This document shows positions 26,397-35,287 of a DNA stretch of 64,000 bases, in pieces. The stretch spans positions 1 through 64,000 of the forward strand of contig JALCQM010000002.1 in assembly GCA_022651245.1 (NCBI GenBank), read 5' to 3'. The translations under genes and the position numbers were made by a program. Position 1 is the stretch's first letter, and each line of letters begins with the position of its first letter. The notes beneath the pieces are model-generated. The model did no database searches. It saw nothing but the letters and a program-made list of their open reading frames with translations, and was not told the DNA's origin. The stretch is from Lactobacillus sp. Its GTDB lineage: Bacteria; Bacillota; Bacilli; Lactobacillales; Lactobacillaceae.

Positions 26397-27677
26397 TTAT
26401 TTCACAATATTTTTAATAACGGTTTGGCCGTCCATGTACTTGACCAAGGCATCTGGGATCTTGACGCTGCCATCAGCTTGTTGGTAGTTCTCCAAAACGG
26501 CGGCTAAGGTGCGGCCAACCGCCAGGCCAGAGCCATTCAAGGTGTGCACGTAATCGACTGTGCCGTCTGCTTTACGATAACGGATCATGGCACGGCGGGC
26601 TTGGAAGTCCCAGCAATCGGAGCAAGAACTGATTTCACGGTACTTGTTTTGCGCCGGCATCCACACTTCAACGTCGAAGGTCTTGCGGCTGGAGAAGCCG
26701 GTATCCCCGGTGGAAAGGACGATGACGTGGTATGGCAAGCCCAATTCGCGAAGGACTTCTTCGGCGTTTTGGGTCATCTTGGTCAGTTCATCCATGGATT
26801 CTTCTGGCTTGGCGAACTTCACCATTTCGACCTTATGGAATTGGTGCATCCGGATCAAGCCACGAGTGTCACGGCCGGCGGAACCCGCTTCGGAACGGAA
26901 GCAAGGACTCATCGCGGTGACGTAGATTGGCAGGTCTTCTTCCTTCAAGATCTCTTGGGCGTAGTAGTTGGTCAGTGGCACTTCGGCGGTTGGGATCAGC
27001 GTCATCCCAGTGCTTTCGACCGTGTAGACGTCTTCTTTGAACTTTGGAAACTGGCCGGTACCATACATGGTGTTGGCGTTGACTAAGTATGGCGGGATGA
27101 TTTCGGTGTAGCCTTGCTTGCGGTGCAGATCCAACATGAAGTTGTAGATGGCGCGTTCTAGGCGGGCACCATCGCCGACGTCATAGACGAAGCGGGCACC
27201 GGAAACCTTGGCGGCGCGGTCAAAATCGAGAATGCCGAGGTTACCGCCGACATCCCAATGATCTAACGGCTTGAAGTCAAATTCTGGAATAGCGCCCCAC
27301 TTGCGGACTTCTTTGTCGCTGTCTTCGTCAGGCCCAACAGGCAAGGTGTCATCAGGGATATTTGGTAAGCGGACGGCGATGTATTCGAGTTCGTCTGCGA
27401 CCTTCTTTTGTTCTTCTTCGATCGCCTTGATCTTCACGTTGGTGGCCTTGAGTTCGTCAATGTTGGCTTGCCATTGCGGGTCGTCTTTGGCGAACTTCTT
27501 CATCGCTTCTGTGGCCTGGTTCTTGTCGCGCTTCAGCGTTTCCATTTCGGTGATCAACGTTCGGTTTTGCGTGTCGAGATCGAGGTAATGGTCGATTTCT
27601 TCAGGTTCGACGCCACGTGTGGCGAGGCGTTCTTTGACGTAGTCAGTCTGCTTGCGAATAATATTAGGATCAATCAT
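26397..27677 (-). CDS. serS: Seryl-tRNA synthetase
   Basis: A class II aminoacyl-tRNA synthetase that charges tRNA-Ser, 426 aa. The N-terminal 110 residues are the two-helix coiled-coil arm that grips the long variable arm of tRNA-Ser. Class II motifs are present: [19 protein letters not shown] region (motif 1 dimer), [16 protein letters not shown] (motif 2) and [17 protein letters not shown] (motif 3). The start MIDPNIIR at 27677 follows AAAGGAGT; the frame open to 27791 runs into the T-box leader and is not coding. A serine T-box lies directly upstream. Confidence 0.97.
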   Translation of the reverse strand: MIDPNIIRKQTDYVKERLATRGVEPEEIDHYLDLDTQNRTLITEMETLKRDKNQATEAMKKFAKDDPQWQANIDELKATNVKIKAIEEEQKKVADELEYIAVRLPNIPDDTLPVGPDEDSDKEVRKWGAIPEFDFKPLDHWDVGGNLGILDFDRAAKVSGARFVYDVGDGARLERAIYNFMLDLHRKQGYTEIIPPYLVNANTMYGTGQFPKFKEDVYTVESTGMTLIPTAEVPLTNYYAQEILKEEDLPIYVTAMSPCFRSEAGSAGRDTRGLIRMHQFHKVEMVKFAKPEESMDELTKMTQNAEEVLRELGLPYHVIVLSTGDTGFSSRKTFDVEVWMPAQNKYREISSCSDCWDFQARRAMIRYRKADGTVDYVHTLNGSGLAVGRTLAAVLENYQQADGSVKIPDALVKYMDGQTVIKNIVK

Positions 27678-27700
27678 GTTTTCCCACTCCTTTGAGATAT

Positions 27701-27906
27701 AAAAAAAGCGCCCCAGAAGCCCGAAGGCTCTGGGGCGCATTGCAACTGCAACACACGGTACCACCCAGATTAGGTGCGTGATCACACCCATCTCAGTACT
27801 GTCTACTTGTTGCGAGCAGTGGATTCAACCGTTAAACAGACTGACTCACACCAACCGTCAGCTCTCTGGAGTGTCGCTCGATTTACTATTTGCTCTCGTA
27901 GATCTT
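27701..27906 (-). promoter_or_regulatory. Serine T-box riboswitch of serS
   Basis: Uncharged-tRNA-sensing leader. Sense strand shows AGAGAGC and a GGTGTGAG-like Stem I, the specifier in GAA-TCC-A (TCC at complement 27821-27823, a serine codon), and the T-box core GGGTGGTACCGTG (complement 27756-27766). The terminator stem GCGCCCCAGAGCC / GGCTTCTGGGGCGC with a run of seven T is at 27701-27738. Uncharged tRNA-Ser would favour read-through into serS. Confidence 0.93.
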
Positions 27907-27912
27907 GCATCA

Positions 27913-27941
27913 AGAATATAGTCGCCAAAACCGAAAGTCAA
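27913..27941 (-). promoter_or_regulatory. Promoter of the serS T-box leader
   Basis: Sense strand TTGACT (complement 27936-27941) with TATTCT 17 bases on, or TATATT at 15 bases. Start near 27906. Confidence 0.55.
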
Positions 27942-28590
27942 CCGTTTTGGGATAAAGAAACAGTCCGGCTTAAAGGCGCTATACCGGCATTGGGACCGCT
28001 TTTGTGGTGGCTATCTCCAGGTTGCGAGGCTGCCGGTTGACCGTGCGAATATGCGCGCCGTAGACGGCTGTTCACGACCGGGAAAGGACTCAGGACTACG
28101 GGTCGCTCGGCTGCCGGCGCAAATTAAAACACGTTTTTGTGAAACCGTTTTCCACACGTGCCTGGGAGGGTAACAGGCGACCGCCAAAATGAGGGCCTAA
28201 AAGCTGTGAAATTTCCTAAAATTTCCGCATTAAATAACATCGAGTTTCTAATTTTTAAACGGGTGTCGACGAATCGTGTGACGCCGTTAAGGCCATTAGC
28301 GATTATGCCGGGTCTGTTTTAGCGTTTGGCACAGACCTGTATCAGTTTAAGTCACATAATCGTCACCATGCCGAAAAATTAGAGGCATTTTCCGCAAAAT
28401 TAGCTAGATTGTGTAAAAATTCACTACTTTTTCGACGGTGGCAGGGCTGTGATAGCAGCGACCTGATTTTGGCACAAGTGCCATCTTTGATGAGGGCTCC
28501 TGTGCTATTGCTTTGCGGTGGGCTGTTCACGCCCATGACTTTTGGCCACACAACCGGTAAACTGGGCCTAAACGTTCATGGAGGACGCCA
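27942..28590. other. About 650 bases without a recognisable gene
   Basis: Mixed composition; the middle (28200-28440) is AT-richer. Short open frames exist on both strands but none has a ribosome site plus protein-like composition. No repeat from the A, B or C families and no clear terminator or riboswitch was found. It may hold a decayed gene or an undetected small RNA; I see nothing specific. Confidence 0.4.
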
Positions 28591-28926
28591 ATGACAGTAA
28601 TCACGACCTATATCGCGCACCAACCTGCGCTTGCCCAGCCGCACCTCAAGACGATCTACGCCGTATTGAAGGTTGCATTGCCACAGGCGACAGAAAAAAT
28701 TAGTTACGGCATGCCGACGTTTTGGCAAGGACAAGCCGTCGTGTATTTTGGCGCCAACAAGCAGCATCTGGGGTTTTACCCGACGCCGGCGCCGATCGCT
28801 GCGTTCGCCGACCAGCTTAAAGGGTACCGGACCAGTAAAGGCGCGATTCAATTTCCGTATGCCGAGCCGCTGCCCACAGCCTTGATCACCGCAATCGCGC
28901 AGTGGCGGCTGGCGCAGTTGCCGTGA
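28591..28926 (+). CDS. DUF1801 / YdhG-like small protein
   Basis: A 111-aa cytoplasmic protein with the DUF1801 pattern: ATEKISYGMPTFWQGQAVVYFGANKQHLGFYP followed by SKGAIQFPYAEPLP in line with YdhG-family proteins, some of which are described as iron chaperone-like. ATG follows TGGAGG closely. Single-gene unit ended by a strong terminator. Function uncertain. Confidence 0.85.
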   Translation: MTVITTYIAHQPALAQPHLKTIYAVLKVALPQATEKISYGMPTFWQGQAVVYFGANKQHLGFYPTPAPIAAFADQLKGYRTSKGAIQFPYAEPLPTALITAIAQWRLAQLP

Positions 28927-28942
28927 AGCCGCAAGACAGACA

Positions 28943-28979
28943 AAAACGCGGTCAAGTTTCGGCTTGACCGCGTTTTTTG
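28943..28979. terminator. Terminator between DUF1801 gene and convergent GNAT
   Basis: Perfect stem AAAACGCGGTCAAG / CTTGACCGCGTTTT with TTTT on both strands. Confidence 0.92.
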
Positions 28980-28989
28980 TGTATGCGGG

Positions 28990-29484
28990 TTAAAAATGGC
29001 GCCCGAGGATGTCGAGGCTGCGCCAATTGTCGTCCATCAAGGCGACATCGGGTAGGTGGGCCCAGCGGCTGAAGCCATTTTTTTGGAATAGGCCTTGGCT
29101 CGGCGTGTTGTGGGCGAAAATGAAGGCCACCAAGGTGTTCAAGTCGAGGCGCGGCAGTTGGGACACCACGTAGTCTAAGGCTTGTTGGCCGAGACCTTGG
29201 TGGTGAAAGTGGTTGTCGATGTAGATGCTGATCTCGGCGGTTTGGCGGTAAGCGGGGCGCCCGTAGAAGTCCTCTAACCCGACCCAGCCGGCGAGCTGCC
29301 CGGCGACCAAAATCTTCCATAACGGGCGAGACTTGGCGTCGTAGGTATCAAACCACGCTTGCTTGGACGCCACGCTGACGGGTTCTAAGTCCGCGGTCGC
29401 CAGCCTTCCTGGAATGGCTTGGTTATAAATCGCGACGATCGCAGGTAAGTCAGCGGGCGTCGCAATGCTAAAAGTAGTTGCCAT
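28990..29484 (-). CDS. GNAT acetyltransferase, phosphinothricin acetyltransferase-like
   Basis: A 164-aa enzyme of the PAT/YwnH branch: IATPADLPAIVAIYNQAI at the start, WFDTYDAKSRPLW, VGLEDFYGRPAYRQTAEISIYID, then the acetyl-CoA loop HHQGLGQQALDYV. Members acetylate phosphinothricin, methionine sulfoximine or related amino acids. The substrate here is not determined. Good ribosome site (AAGGAGGCACTC sense) ahead of ATG 29484. Confidence 0.88.
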   Translation of the reverse strand: MATTFSIATPADLPAIVAIYNQAIPGRLATADLEPVSVASKQAWFDTYDAKSRPLWKILVAGQLAGWVGLEDFYGRPAYRQTAEISIYIDNHFHHQGLGQQALDYVVSQLPRLDLNTLVAFIFAHNTPSQGLFQKNGFSRWAHLPDVALMDDNWRSLDILGRHF

Positions 29485-29618
29485 GAGTGCCTCCTTAAAA
29501 TTATTTCTATATTAGCGCATTTTAGGATTTCAAGCGAATCATGCTTGTCGCCCTGTTTTCAACCGCGTATCAGCGCTATATTAGTAAGTATGCATTAATT
29601 GAGAAAGAGGAATCTGGT

Positions 29619-31097
29619 TTGAATAAGAAAAATGTCATCATCGTCACCGCCGCGTTATTGCTGTCTAACGCGATGAGTGGGTTGGACAATACGATCGTGA
29701 ATACGGCGTTGCCCGCAATTATCGCGGATCTCCATGGGTTGGAGCTCATGGGGTGGATCGTGGCGATCTTCTTGCTCGGCACAGCGGTGTCGACCCCGCT
29801 ATGGAGTAAGTTAGGCGAGCGGCTGGGCAACCGGCGGGCCTATCAGTTCTCGGCGCTACTGTTTGTGTTAGGCAGCTTGTTACAAGGGTTAGCGCCGAAC
29901 ATGGTCACCTTGATCGTGGCGCGCGCTGTGGCCGGAATCGGCAACGGGGGGATGATCTCGTTGCCTTACATCATCTACGCACAACTTTATGCCAACCCGC
30001 GCAAGCGGATGCAGGTGCTCGGGTTGGTGTCGGCAAGTTATTCGACCGCGACCATCATCGGTCCCTTGGTGGGTGGGGCGATCGTGGATGCGTGGTCGTG
30101 GCACTGGGTCTTTTACTTAAACGTCCCGATCGGGTTGGTGTCGGCGATTTTGGTCCAACTTTTTTTTCGGGAACAAAAACGCCCGCCGCGCAATGCCCGG
30201 GTCGATTATGGCGGCGCGATGCTGTTGACGGTGGGGTTGATCGCGTTGTTGGCCGCTATCGAAATGATCGGTTCAGCAGGGGCCGGAGTGATCGGCGGCC
30301 TGCTAGTGCTGGCGGTTTTGTGTTTGGGCGGCTTGCTGCACGTCGAAAGACAGGCGGCGGACCCGATCATTCCGGGGCGGCTATTCAAAGATCCGGCGTT
30401 GGTCGTGGACTTTGTCTTGTTCGCCTTGATCTGGGGTGCCTTCATGGGCTTCATCGTGTACGCGCCGATGTGGGTGCAGGCGCTGCTTGGCGTCAGCGCC
30501 CTTGTCGGGGGGTGTACCCAGATTCCTGGGTCGTTCACGAACTTCTTAGGGTCTGGCTCGTCGGCGCCATTGCGACGCCACTTGTCGCCACAGCAAGTGA
30601 TCTTCGTGGGGGTCGTCACCTTGAGCATGACCTTTTTGATCATGGTGTTGGTCAATGTGCACGCGCCGTATTGGGCGATATTGGTCGCCGGGATCTTCCA
30701 AGGCTATGGCAACGGCTTGTGTTTCAGTGAGTTGCAAGTCAAAGTGCAAACCGATGCGGCCAAGCCGGATGTTCCGGTGGCGACGAGTTTTAGTTTCCTG
30801 ATCCGCATGCTCAGCCAGACGCTGACGGCGGCGGTGTACGGGTTGCTGATGAACCATGCCTTGCGCGTTGGGGTGGCGGCCAGTGCGGGCAAGATCACGA
30901 TCAAAATGATGAACAACTTGTCTAATGCCGCCAGCAATAAGTCGCTGCCACAGGCGTTGTTGCCGCAAATGCGCGGCATCATGTTCACCGGTCTGCACCA
31001 CATCATGGGCTTAGGCTTAGCGTTGATGGCTTGCGCGCTGGTGGTCAACTTGTGGGCGTTGCGGCGGGAAAAGGCGCTTAGGCAAAGCGCCGAATGA
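29619..31097 (+). CDS. MFS drug exporter, DHA2 family (14 TM, EmrB/QacA type)
   Basis: A 492-aa proton-driven efflux protein with about fourteen membrane segments. Motifs: MSGLDNTIVNTALPAI (family motif D1), SKLGERLGNRRAYQ (motif A), VARAVAGIGNGGMISLP (motif B-like) and ATIIGPLVGGAIVD (motif C, exporter signature). The start is TTG 29619, eight bases after AAAGAGG. The open frame reaches back to 29541, but a -10 element TATATT at 29577-29582 falls inside it, arguing for the downstream start. Drug range unknown. Confidence 0.9.
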   Translation: MNKKNVIIVTAALLLSNAMSGLDNTIVNTALPAIIADLHGLELMGWIVAIFLLGTAVSTPLWSKLGERLGNRRAYQFSALLFVLGSLLQGLAPNMVTLIVARAVAGIGNGGMISLPYIIYAQLYANPRKRMQVLGLVSASYSTATIIGPLVGGAIVDAWSWHWVFYLNVPIGLVSAILVQLFFREQKRPPRNARVDYGGAMLLTVGLIALLAAIEMIGSAGAGVIGGLLVLAVLCLGGLLHVERQAADPIIPGRLFKDPALVVDFVLFALIWGAFMGFIVYAPMWVQALLGVSALVGGCTQIPGSFTNFLGSGSSAPLRRHLSPQQVIFVGVVTLSMTFLIMVLVNVHAPYWAILVAGIFQGYGNGLCFSELQVKVQTDAAKPDVPVATSFSFLIRMLSQTLTAAVYGLLMNHALRVGVAASAGKITIKMMNNLSNAASNKSLPQALLPQMRGIMFTGLHHIMGLGLALMACALVVNLWALRREKALRQSAE

Positions 31098-31283
31098 AGA
31101 CTGCCGGCAAAACTTGGCATGCGGTGGATTATTAATTATTTTATGAGTATACTGAAGGCAATCAGTTAAATCTGAACTTTGCTCAAGTTCGGAAGCTTTT
31201 TCCGAGCAGACGACCCGCACATGAGAGAGACATGTTCAGGTCGTTTTTTAGTTTGGGGTGGCAGACGGTAGGAGGTGTGGGGG

Positions 31284-31943
31284 ATGTTCCGGTTCTTTGG
31301 CCAACCAAAATTTGATCTCGTGCCTGACCATCAGGCGCCAATCGGGTATGAATTATTCCTTCGGGAGTGGCGCGGTGGCCAGTGGGTGTTGCCGGCAAAT
31401 TTTAGCGCGCTCACCGTCGACAGCATTGAGCCGCTATTGGTGACGACCATCGCGGCGATGCCGGCGAACATTGAGCTGCTGTCGTTCAACTTGGAGCAGG
31501 ATCAATTTATCGATCCGGCCTTCATGGCGATGGCGATGCGGGTCAACGCGCAGACGTCGTTACGCCTGTTCCTCGAGTTGACGGAACGACTGGCGCCAGG
31601 CGTGACAGAAGACCAGCTGGTGGTTGCGGCCCAGCATTACGCGGACCACGGGGTGTTAGTGTGCGTGGACGATGTCGGCACCGGCCAAAACTCGCCACAA
31701 ATGGTTCACCGGATGGCCCTTTCGGTGGCGGAGTATAAGTTTGCACTGCAAAACTTTCGCCCGTTTGCGACCATCGCCGAGCTCGCCCCGAAGCTTAACT
31801 TGTGGTATCGCATGGCGCAAGCAACGCACAAAATGTTGGCGATCGAAGGCCTAGAGACGCCAGAAGAGCTGGCGGTGATCCGCCGCGATTATCCTTGCGA
31901 CGTGATCCAAGGCTACTTACTGGGCAAGCCGGCACTGCTCTGA
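31284..31943 (+). CDS. EAL-domain protein (cyclic-di-GMP phosphodiesterase class)
   Basis: A 219-aa single-domain EAL protein without sensor or GGDEF domains. Residues equivalent to the catalytic set are present: Glu in GYELFLRE (EAL position), Asn in SFNLEQ, Glu in LELTER, the DD pair in VCVDDVGTGQNS, Lys in EYKFAL, Glu in AIEGLET and Gln in IQGYLLGKP. It could therefore hydrolyse cyclic di-GMP. ATG 31284 lies eight bases after GGAGG. No GGDEF gene is in the window. A paralogue with one key change is at 47089-47772. Repeats A and B follow its stop. Confidence 0.85.
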   Translation: MFRFFGQPKFDLVPDHQAPIGYELFLREWRGGQWVLPANFSALTVDSIEPLLVTTIAAMPANIELLSFNLEQDQFIDPAFMAMAMRVNAQTSLRLFLELTERLAPGVTEDQLVVAAQHYADHGVLVCVDDVGTGQNSPQMVHRMALSVAEYKFALQNFRPFATIAELAPKLNLWYRMAQATHKMLAIEGLETPEELAVIRRDYPCDVIQGYLLGKPALL

Positions 31944-31967
31944 GGACCATGGCCGCTGTACGCAGGA

Positions 31968-32275
31968 TTGTTCGCAGGCCAATTGGTCGGGGCGGGCCCG
32001 GGGTGCGGCTGGCTTTGGCGAGCGAATGGCTGGCGACCGGAGTAGAGGGGTGGCCGTTCGCAGGGCAATTGGCTGGGCGGGCGCCGGGGTGCGGCTGGCT
32101 CCGGCGATGAATGGCTGGAACGGGGTGGGCACGACTTGAAGCCAACAAGTTGTCTTCAAGCTCGGCCTTGTTGTAGGCGGTAAACCGCCAACAACAATTT
32201 CACCCCTGAGCCATTCATCGCCTCCGCCAACCACACGCCCGGGCCCTGGGCCAATTGCCCCGCGAACTCCGGTAA
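31968..32275 (+). repeat. Family A palindromic intergenic repeat, copy A1
   Basis: A roughly 300-base imperfect palindrome. Outer arms: CCAATTGG..GCGGGC..GGGTGCGGCTGGC on the left, duplicated in tandem (31971-32052 and 32053-32130), against CCACACGCCCGGGCCCTGG..CCAATTG on the right. Middle arms GATGAATGGCT / AGCCATTCATC; inner hairpin TTGTTGTAGGCGGT / ACCGCCAACAACAA. It begins 25 bases after the EAL stop. Homologous to 49931-50140. Confidence 0.82.
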
Positions 32276-32279
32276 CGGT

Positions 32280-32625
32280 TGATGAGTGACCTTCAGCTAG
32301 TTCATGCGAACAGTGAGCACCAGAGGCGAACCGAGATTCGTATGACACAGTGATCAGGCATTGTCAGCCATTGTTTCCCAGCTACCAGTCATACCGACAC
32401 CGTATGATGCTGACGGAAAGTCTGCTGATACCACAATCGTAGGCAGTTAGGCGGAGCGGGTCGGGGCTCAGCCGTGGTTGAATCAGCGGTAGCTGATTCG
32501 CGCAAACCCTGAGACATGCAGGAGCCGCTTGCGGCTCGTATGGCTCAGGATTTAGGCGGAGAAGCAACGCTTCGCAGCCGGCGCCATGGCGCCTCCAGCC
32601 CCGACCCGCGGCGCCTAACTGCCGG
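32280..32625 (+). repeat. Family B structured repeat, copy B1
   Basis: About 345 bases matching 42005-42371. The core is bounded by 27-base complementary arms (32442-32468 and 32597-32623) and contains nested hairpins: GAATCAGC-GGTA-GCTGATTC, CCTGAG..CTCAGG, GAGCCG-CTTG-CGGCTC, GAAGC..GCTTC, GGCGCCATGGCGCC. The upstream 150 bases are more diverged between copies. No coding potential. Confidence 0.82.
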
Positions 32626-32744
32626 TCCTTTTACGGCGTTCCTGATTATTTTAGAAATTATGTTAATTTAAATGTGCCACAAACTGATTTTGCGACTATA
32701 ATAAGGGGTGTAGAAAGTGACTAAGCAATGGAGGTAATGTGATC

Positions 32745-32963
32745 ATGGCAGCAGCAGTAGAGAAGACATTAGTGTTGGACAAGACGATGGCTGAAGTGTT
32801 CGATTGGGGCGACAGCGACACGCCGGTTCGCGACGCGCTTTGGAACTTCTACATGGAACAAAACAACCACGACACCATTAAGACTGAAGAACAGATGAAG
32901 CCATTGCTCGACCAAAGCGACGATGAGGTCAAGGCTTTGGCTGAGAAGTTGTTGAAGAAGTAG
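32745..32963 (+). CDS. Small hypothetical protein, 72 aa
   Basis: A short acidic soluble protein ([24 protein letters not shown], ending in a Lys-rich helix [10 protein letters not shown]). It reads as a conserved-type small lactobacillar protein because it has a good ribosome site (TGGAGG), balanced composition and no repeats, but I do not recognise the family. Start ATG 32745 or an in-frame GTG at 32739, which has closer spacing. The lysE promoter starts immediately after its stop. Confidence 0.7.
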   Translation: MAAAVEKTLVLDKTMAEVFDWGDSDTPVRDALWNFYMEQNNHDTIKTEEQMKPLLDQSDDEVKALAEKLLKK

Positions 32964-32992
32964 TTGACAGTCAGTGAATGATTCGGTAGCAT
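32964..32992 (+). promoter_or_regulatory. Promoter of the LysE-family gene leader
   Basis: Perfect TTGACA at 32964-32969, 17 bases, TAGCAT at 32987-32992. The start near 33000 creates a 135-base leader before the lysE-type gene. Confidence 0.72.
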
Positions 32993-33044
32993 AACCTTAA
33001 ATTAAACCGCTATTAGGCCGTGTTGTCGTCGGGCACACGGTTTA

Positions 33045-33110
33045 GGCATCCACCACATGATCGTAGGCACAGCGCATTTCGCTGGAAGATCATGGGGTGG
33101 GTGCCTTTTT
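33045..33110 (+). terminator. Leader terminator / attenuator ahead of the LysE-family gene
   Basis: Eighteen-base stem with a single A-G mismatch (33045-33062 with 33088-33105), an inner AGCG/CGCT hairpin, and TTTTT at 33106-33110. It lies between a strong promoter and the gene's ribosome site, so expression needs read-through. A rival upstream helix CCGTGT / ACACGG (33018-33040) is adjacent. It could instead end transcription of the small gene before it. Confidence 0.75.
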
Positions 33111-33134
33111 GTTCGAAGCGGATCGGAGGAAATT

Positions 33135-33755
33135 ATGTTTGCCGTTTATTTACGCGGGATGCTAATCAGTATCGCGCTGGTGAGTTCGATTGGAATGCAG
33201 AATCTGTTCGTGTTTAACAGCGCGATGAGCAACCGGCTGAGGCGCGCGGCTTTGATCGCTAGTTTTGTGTGGTTAGCCGACACCGCCTTGACCGTAATCG
33301 CCTTTTTGGGGATGGGCGCTTTGATCACGCGCTGGCAGTGGCTCAAGCTGGCGATCTTGCTGATCGGTGGCGGGATCGTGATGTGGATGGGCTACGGCAT
33401 CATCCGCGGCGCCAGCAGTAGCGCGATCGGCAATGATAATAAGGTGATGCCGTTAAAAGAAGCTTTCACCGCCGCGTGGGTGGTGGCCTTTGCCAACCCC
33501 CAGGCGATCATCGACACCAGCGTTTCTTTCGGCGCGATGCGCAGTACCTTGACCACGGCTGAGGTGTGGCCATTTTTACTCGGGATCTTAACCAGTACCG
33601 CGCTGTGGTTTTTCGGCGTGACCTTCGTGATCGGGATACTAAAAAACCGCCTACCGCGGCGGTTTCTCCTGTGGGTCAACTTGATCTCGGGTGCAATCGT
33701 GCTGGTGTATGGCGCCACGTTGGTTTGGCACGCGCTCATGTTACTGCTGAAGTAA
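33135..33755 (+). CDS. LysE/ArgO-family amino acid exporter
   Basis: A 206-aa membrane protein with six segments, matching LysE-type exporters: SIGMQNLFVFNSAMSNR near the N-terminus (the family GPQ/GMQN motif) and AFANPQAIIDTSVSFGA in the middle. Members expel lysine, arginine or related basic amino acids. The start is ATG 33135 after CGGAGGAAATT; an in-frame ATG at 33057 lies inside the terminator stem and lacks a ribosome site. The 3' end overlaps the convergent HAD gene by 15 bases. Confidence 0.9.
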   Translation: MFAVYLRGMLISIALVSSIGMQNLFVFNSAMSNRLRRAALIASFVWLADTALTVIAFLGMGALITRWQWLKLAILLIGGGIVMWMGYGIIRGASSSAIGNDNKVMPLKEAFTAAWVVAFANPQAIIDTSVSFGAMRSTLTTAEVWPFLLGILTSTALWFFGVTFVIGILKNRLPRRFLLWVNLISGAIVLVYGATLVWHALMLLLK

Positions 33756-34547
33756 GAAGCGGTGGATCCCGACCCCCACGCCGTCGTCGTCGTTAGAAGC
33801 GGTCACATGGGTGCAGGCGGCCAAGACCTCGGGTTGGGCGTTGGCCATGGCGATCGGGGTGCCGACGCGCGTGAGCATCGGCAAGTCGTTGTGGCCATCC
33901 CCGAAGGCGGCGGTATCGGCGCGCGTGAGGCCGTTGGCGGTGAAAAGGTAATGCAGCCCGTGCGCTTTGGTCGCTTGTTGGCTGGTGATCTCTAAGTAGT
34001 CGCTACCGGAGCGCTGAATCGCGACGCCAGGGACGGCCAAAGCCCGCAAAAAGGTCTCGAGGGCTTGCATTTCGTCGGGATCGAAGGTGATCATCATCAG
34101 CTTGAACAAGGTCAGTGACGCGGCCGCCTCAAGCCCGGTCACTAACAGCTCAGGCGCCTGTTCGGTCAGGCGTTGTTCATAGCGAATGCCGGCATCGATA
34201 TGGGTCGTGTACCACCGCTTGCGGTCATAGAAGCTTAAGCTGACAGTAGGAAACTGCTGGTGGATCTGCCTCAACAACGTCTGGGCACTGGCTGCCGGCA
34301 ATGGGGTGGCCGTCAGCGGCTCGATGCCCGCAGCCCCCAGCCGGAAGATCAAGCCGCCGTTGAAGGCGATCTGTGGCCCTTGCAGGTGCAAGGCGGTGAT
34401 GGCGGGCAGCATTTCAATTGGCGCGCGAGCGGACACTAAGGTGACCGGTAGCCCGGCCTGGTGGATCAAGGCTGCGTTGCTCGGCGCGAGGCGCCCTTGA
34501 GAATTCAGTAAGGTGCCATCCATATCAGAAAAAACATGTTTGATCAT
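33741..34547 (-). CDS. HAD-superfamily Cof-type phosphatase
   Basis: A 268-aa hydrolase with the Cof/IIB cap architecture. HAD motif I is FSDMDGTLLNSQG (nucleophile Asp), motif II is VTLVSARAP, motif III a Lys in the ATKAHGLHYL region, motif IV AFGDGHNDLPML. Such enzymes dephosphorylate sugar phosphates, flavin or other metabolites in the cytoplasm; the natural substrate cannot be named. It overlaps the LysE gene tail to tail by 15 bases. Confidence 0.93.
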   Translation of the reverse strand: MIKHVFSDMDGTLLNSQGRLAPSNAALIHQAGLPVTLVSARAPIEMLPAITALHLQGPQIAFNGGLIFRLGAAGIEPLTATPLPAASAQTLLRQIHQQFPTVSLSFYDRKRWYTTHIDAGIRYEQRLTEQAPELLVTGLEAAASLTLFKLMMITFDPDEMQALETFLRALAVPGVAIQRSGSDYLEITSQQATKAHGLHYLFTANGLTRADTAAFGDGHNDLPMLTRVGTPIAMANAQPEVLAACTHVTASNDDDGVGVGIHRFLLQQ

Positions 34548-34620
34548 GTGCTTGCTTCCCCCAGTCGAAAACGGTTACCATTAGCATAGCATAGGACGCA
34601 CTGGAAAGTAGGAAGAGTAC

Positions 34621-35256
34621 GTGCAAAAACCAAAGATCACCCCAGAATTAACGCCGCTGGCCATCAGCGACTGGCCCGTAGCCGAGCCGTACCTGCAAGG
34701 GGTGGCGGTGGCTGGCGGTCAGTTTGATTCCCAGTGGCGGCACCACCCGACGATCGAAAACAGCCGGGTGCAACAAGTCGATTTCACCGCGATGCAAGCG
34801 GAACGCTTCGAAGCCAGCGACGTGGTGTTCACCCATTGCGACTGGGCGAATACGGACCTCAGTGAGGCGGCGTTTTACCGCGTGCGGTTTGACCAGTGCC
34901 GGCTGACGGGGGTGGACTTGTCGCAGGCGTATCTCAGTGAGGTGGTCTTCACGGACTGCCAAATGGACTTGGCGTGGCTGCCTGAAGCAACCTTGAAAAC
35001 CGTGACTTTTGTCAGTTGTCGCCTGGCGCATGCGGAATTAAGCCGCGGGCGGATCACCCACTTGCAGCTGCAAGATTGTGCCATCGACCGCCTCGGGTTG
35101 TTGGGGCTGCGGCTGAAGGGCTGGGACCTGACGAGTTGCCAGTTTGCCACGCTCGACGCCGATGTCAGCGGCTTGCAAGGGCTACAGGTGACAGCCAGCC
35201 AAGCGGAAAACTTGGCGCGGCGCTACTTGGGCTTGGCGGTTGAAACCACCGCGTGA
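34621..35256 (+). CDS. Pentapeptide-repeat protein
   Basis: A 211-aa protein with irregular A(D/N)LxX-type pentapeptides (FEASDVVFTHCDWANTDLSEAAFYRV, then LTGVDLSQAYLSEVVFTDC), predicting a right-handed square beta-helix. Qnr and MfpA gyrase-protecting proteins share the fold, but the repeats here are weaker and no quinolone link can be claimed. The start is GTG 34621 behind AGGAAG. The TetR gene follows after 31 bases, probably in the same transcript. Confidence 0.82.
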   Translation: MQKPKITPELTPLAISDWPVAEPYLQGVAVAGGQFDSQWRHHPTIENSRVQQVDFTAMQAERFEASDVVFTHCDWANTDLSEAAFYRVRFDQCRLTGVDLSQAYLSEVVFTDCQMDLAWLPEATLKTVTFVSCRLAHAELSRGRITHLQLQDCAIDRLGLLGLRLKGWDLTSCQFATLDADVSGLQGLQVTASQAENLARRYLGLAVETTA

Positions 35257-35287
35257 GGTGGCTATGATGGAGGCGAGGTGAGTGCGT

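Noticed and set aside
27678-27791. Longer SerS N-terminus
   Set aside because: The extension is the T-box terminator and antiterminator; MIDPNIIR is the standard start.
29541-29618. Longer MFS N-terminus
   Set aside because: A likely -10 element lies inside it and the TTG at 29619 has a proper ribosome site.
31968-32625. Insertion sequence
   Set aside because: No transposase frame, and the palindromes are nested rather than terminal.
33057-33134. In-frame upstream ATG for the LysE-type gene
   Set aside because: It sits inside the terminator stem and lacks a ribosome site; the ATG at 33135 has GGAGGA.
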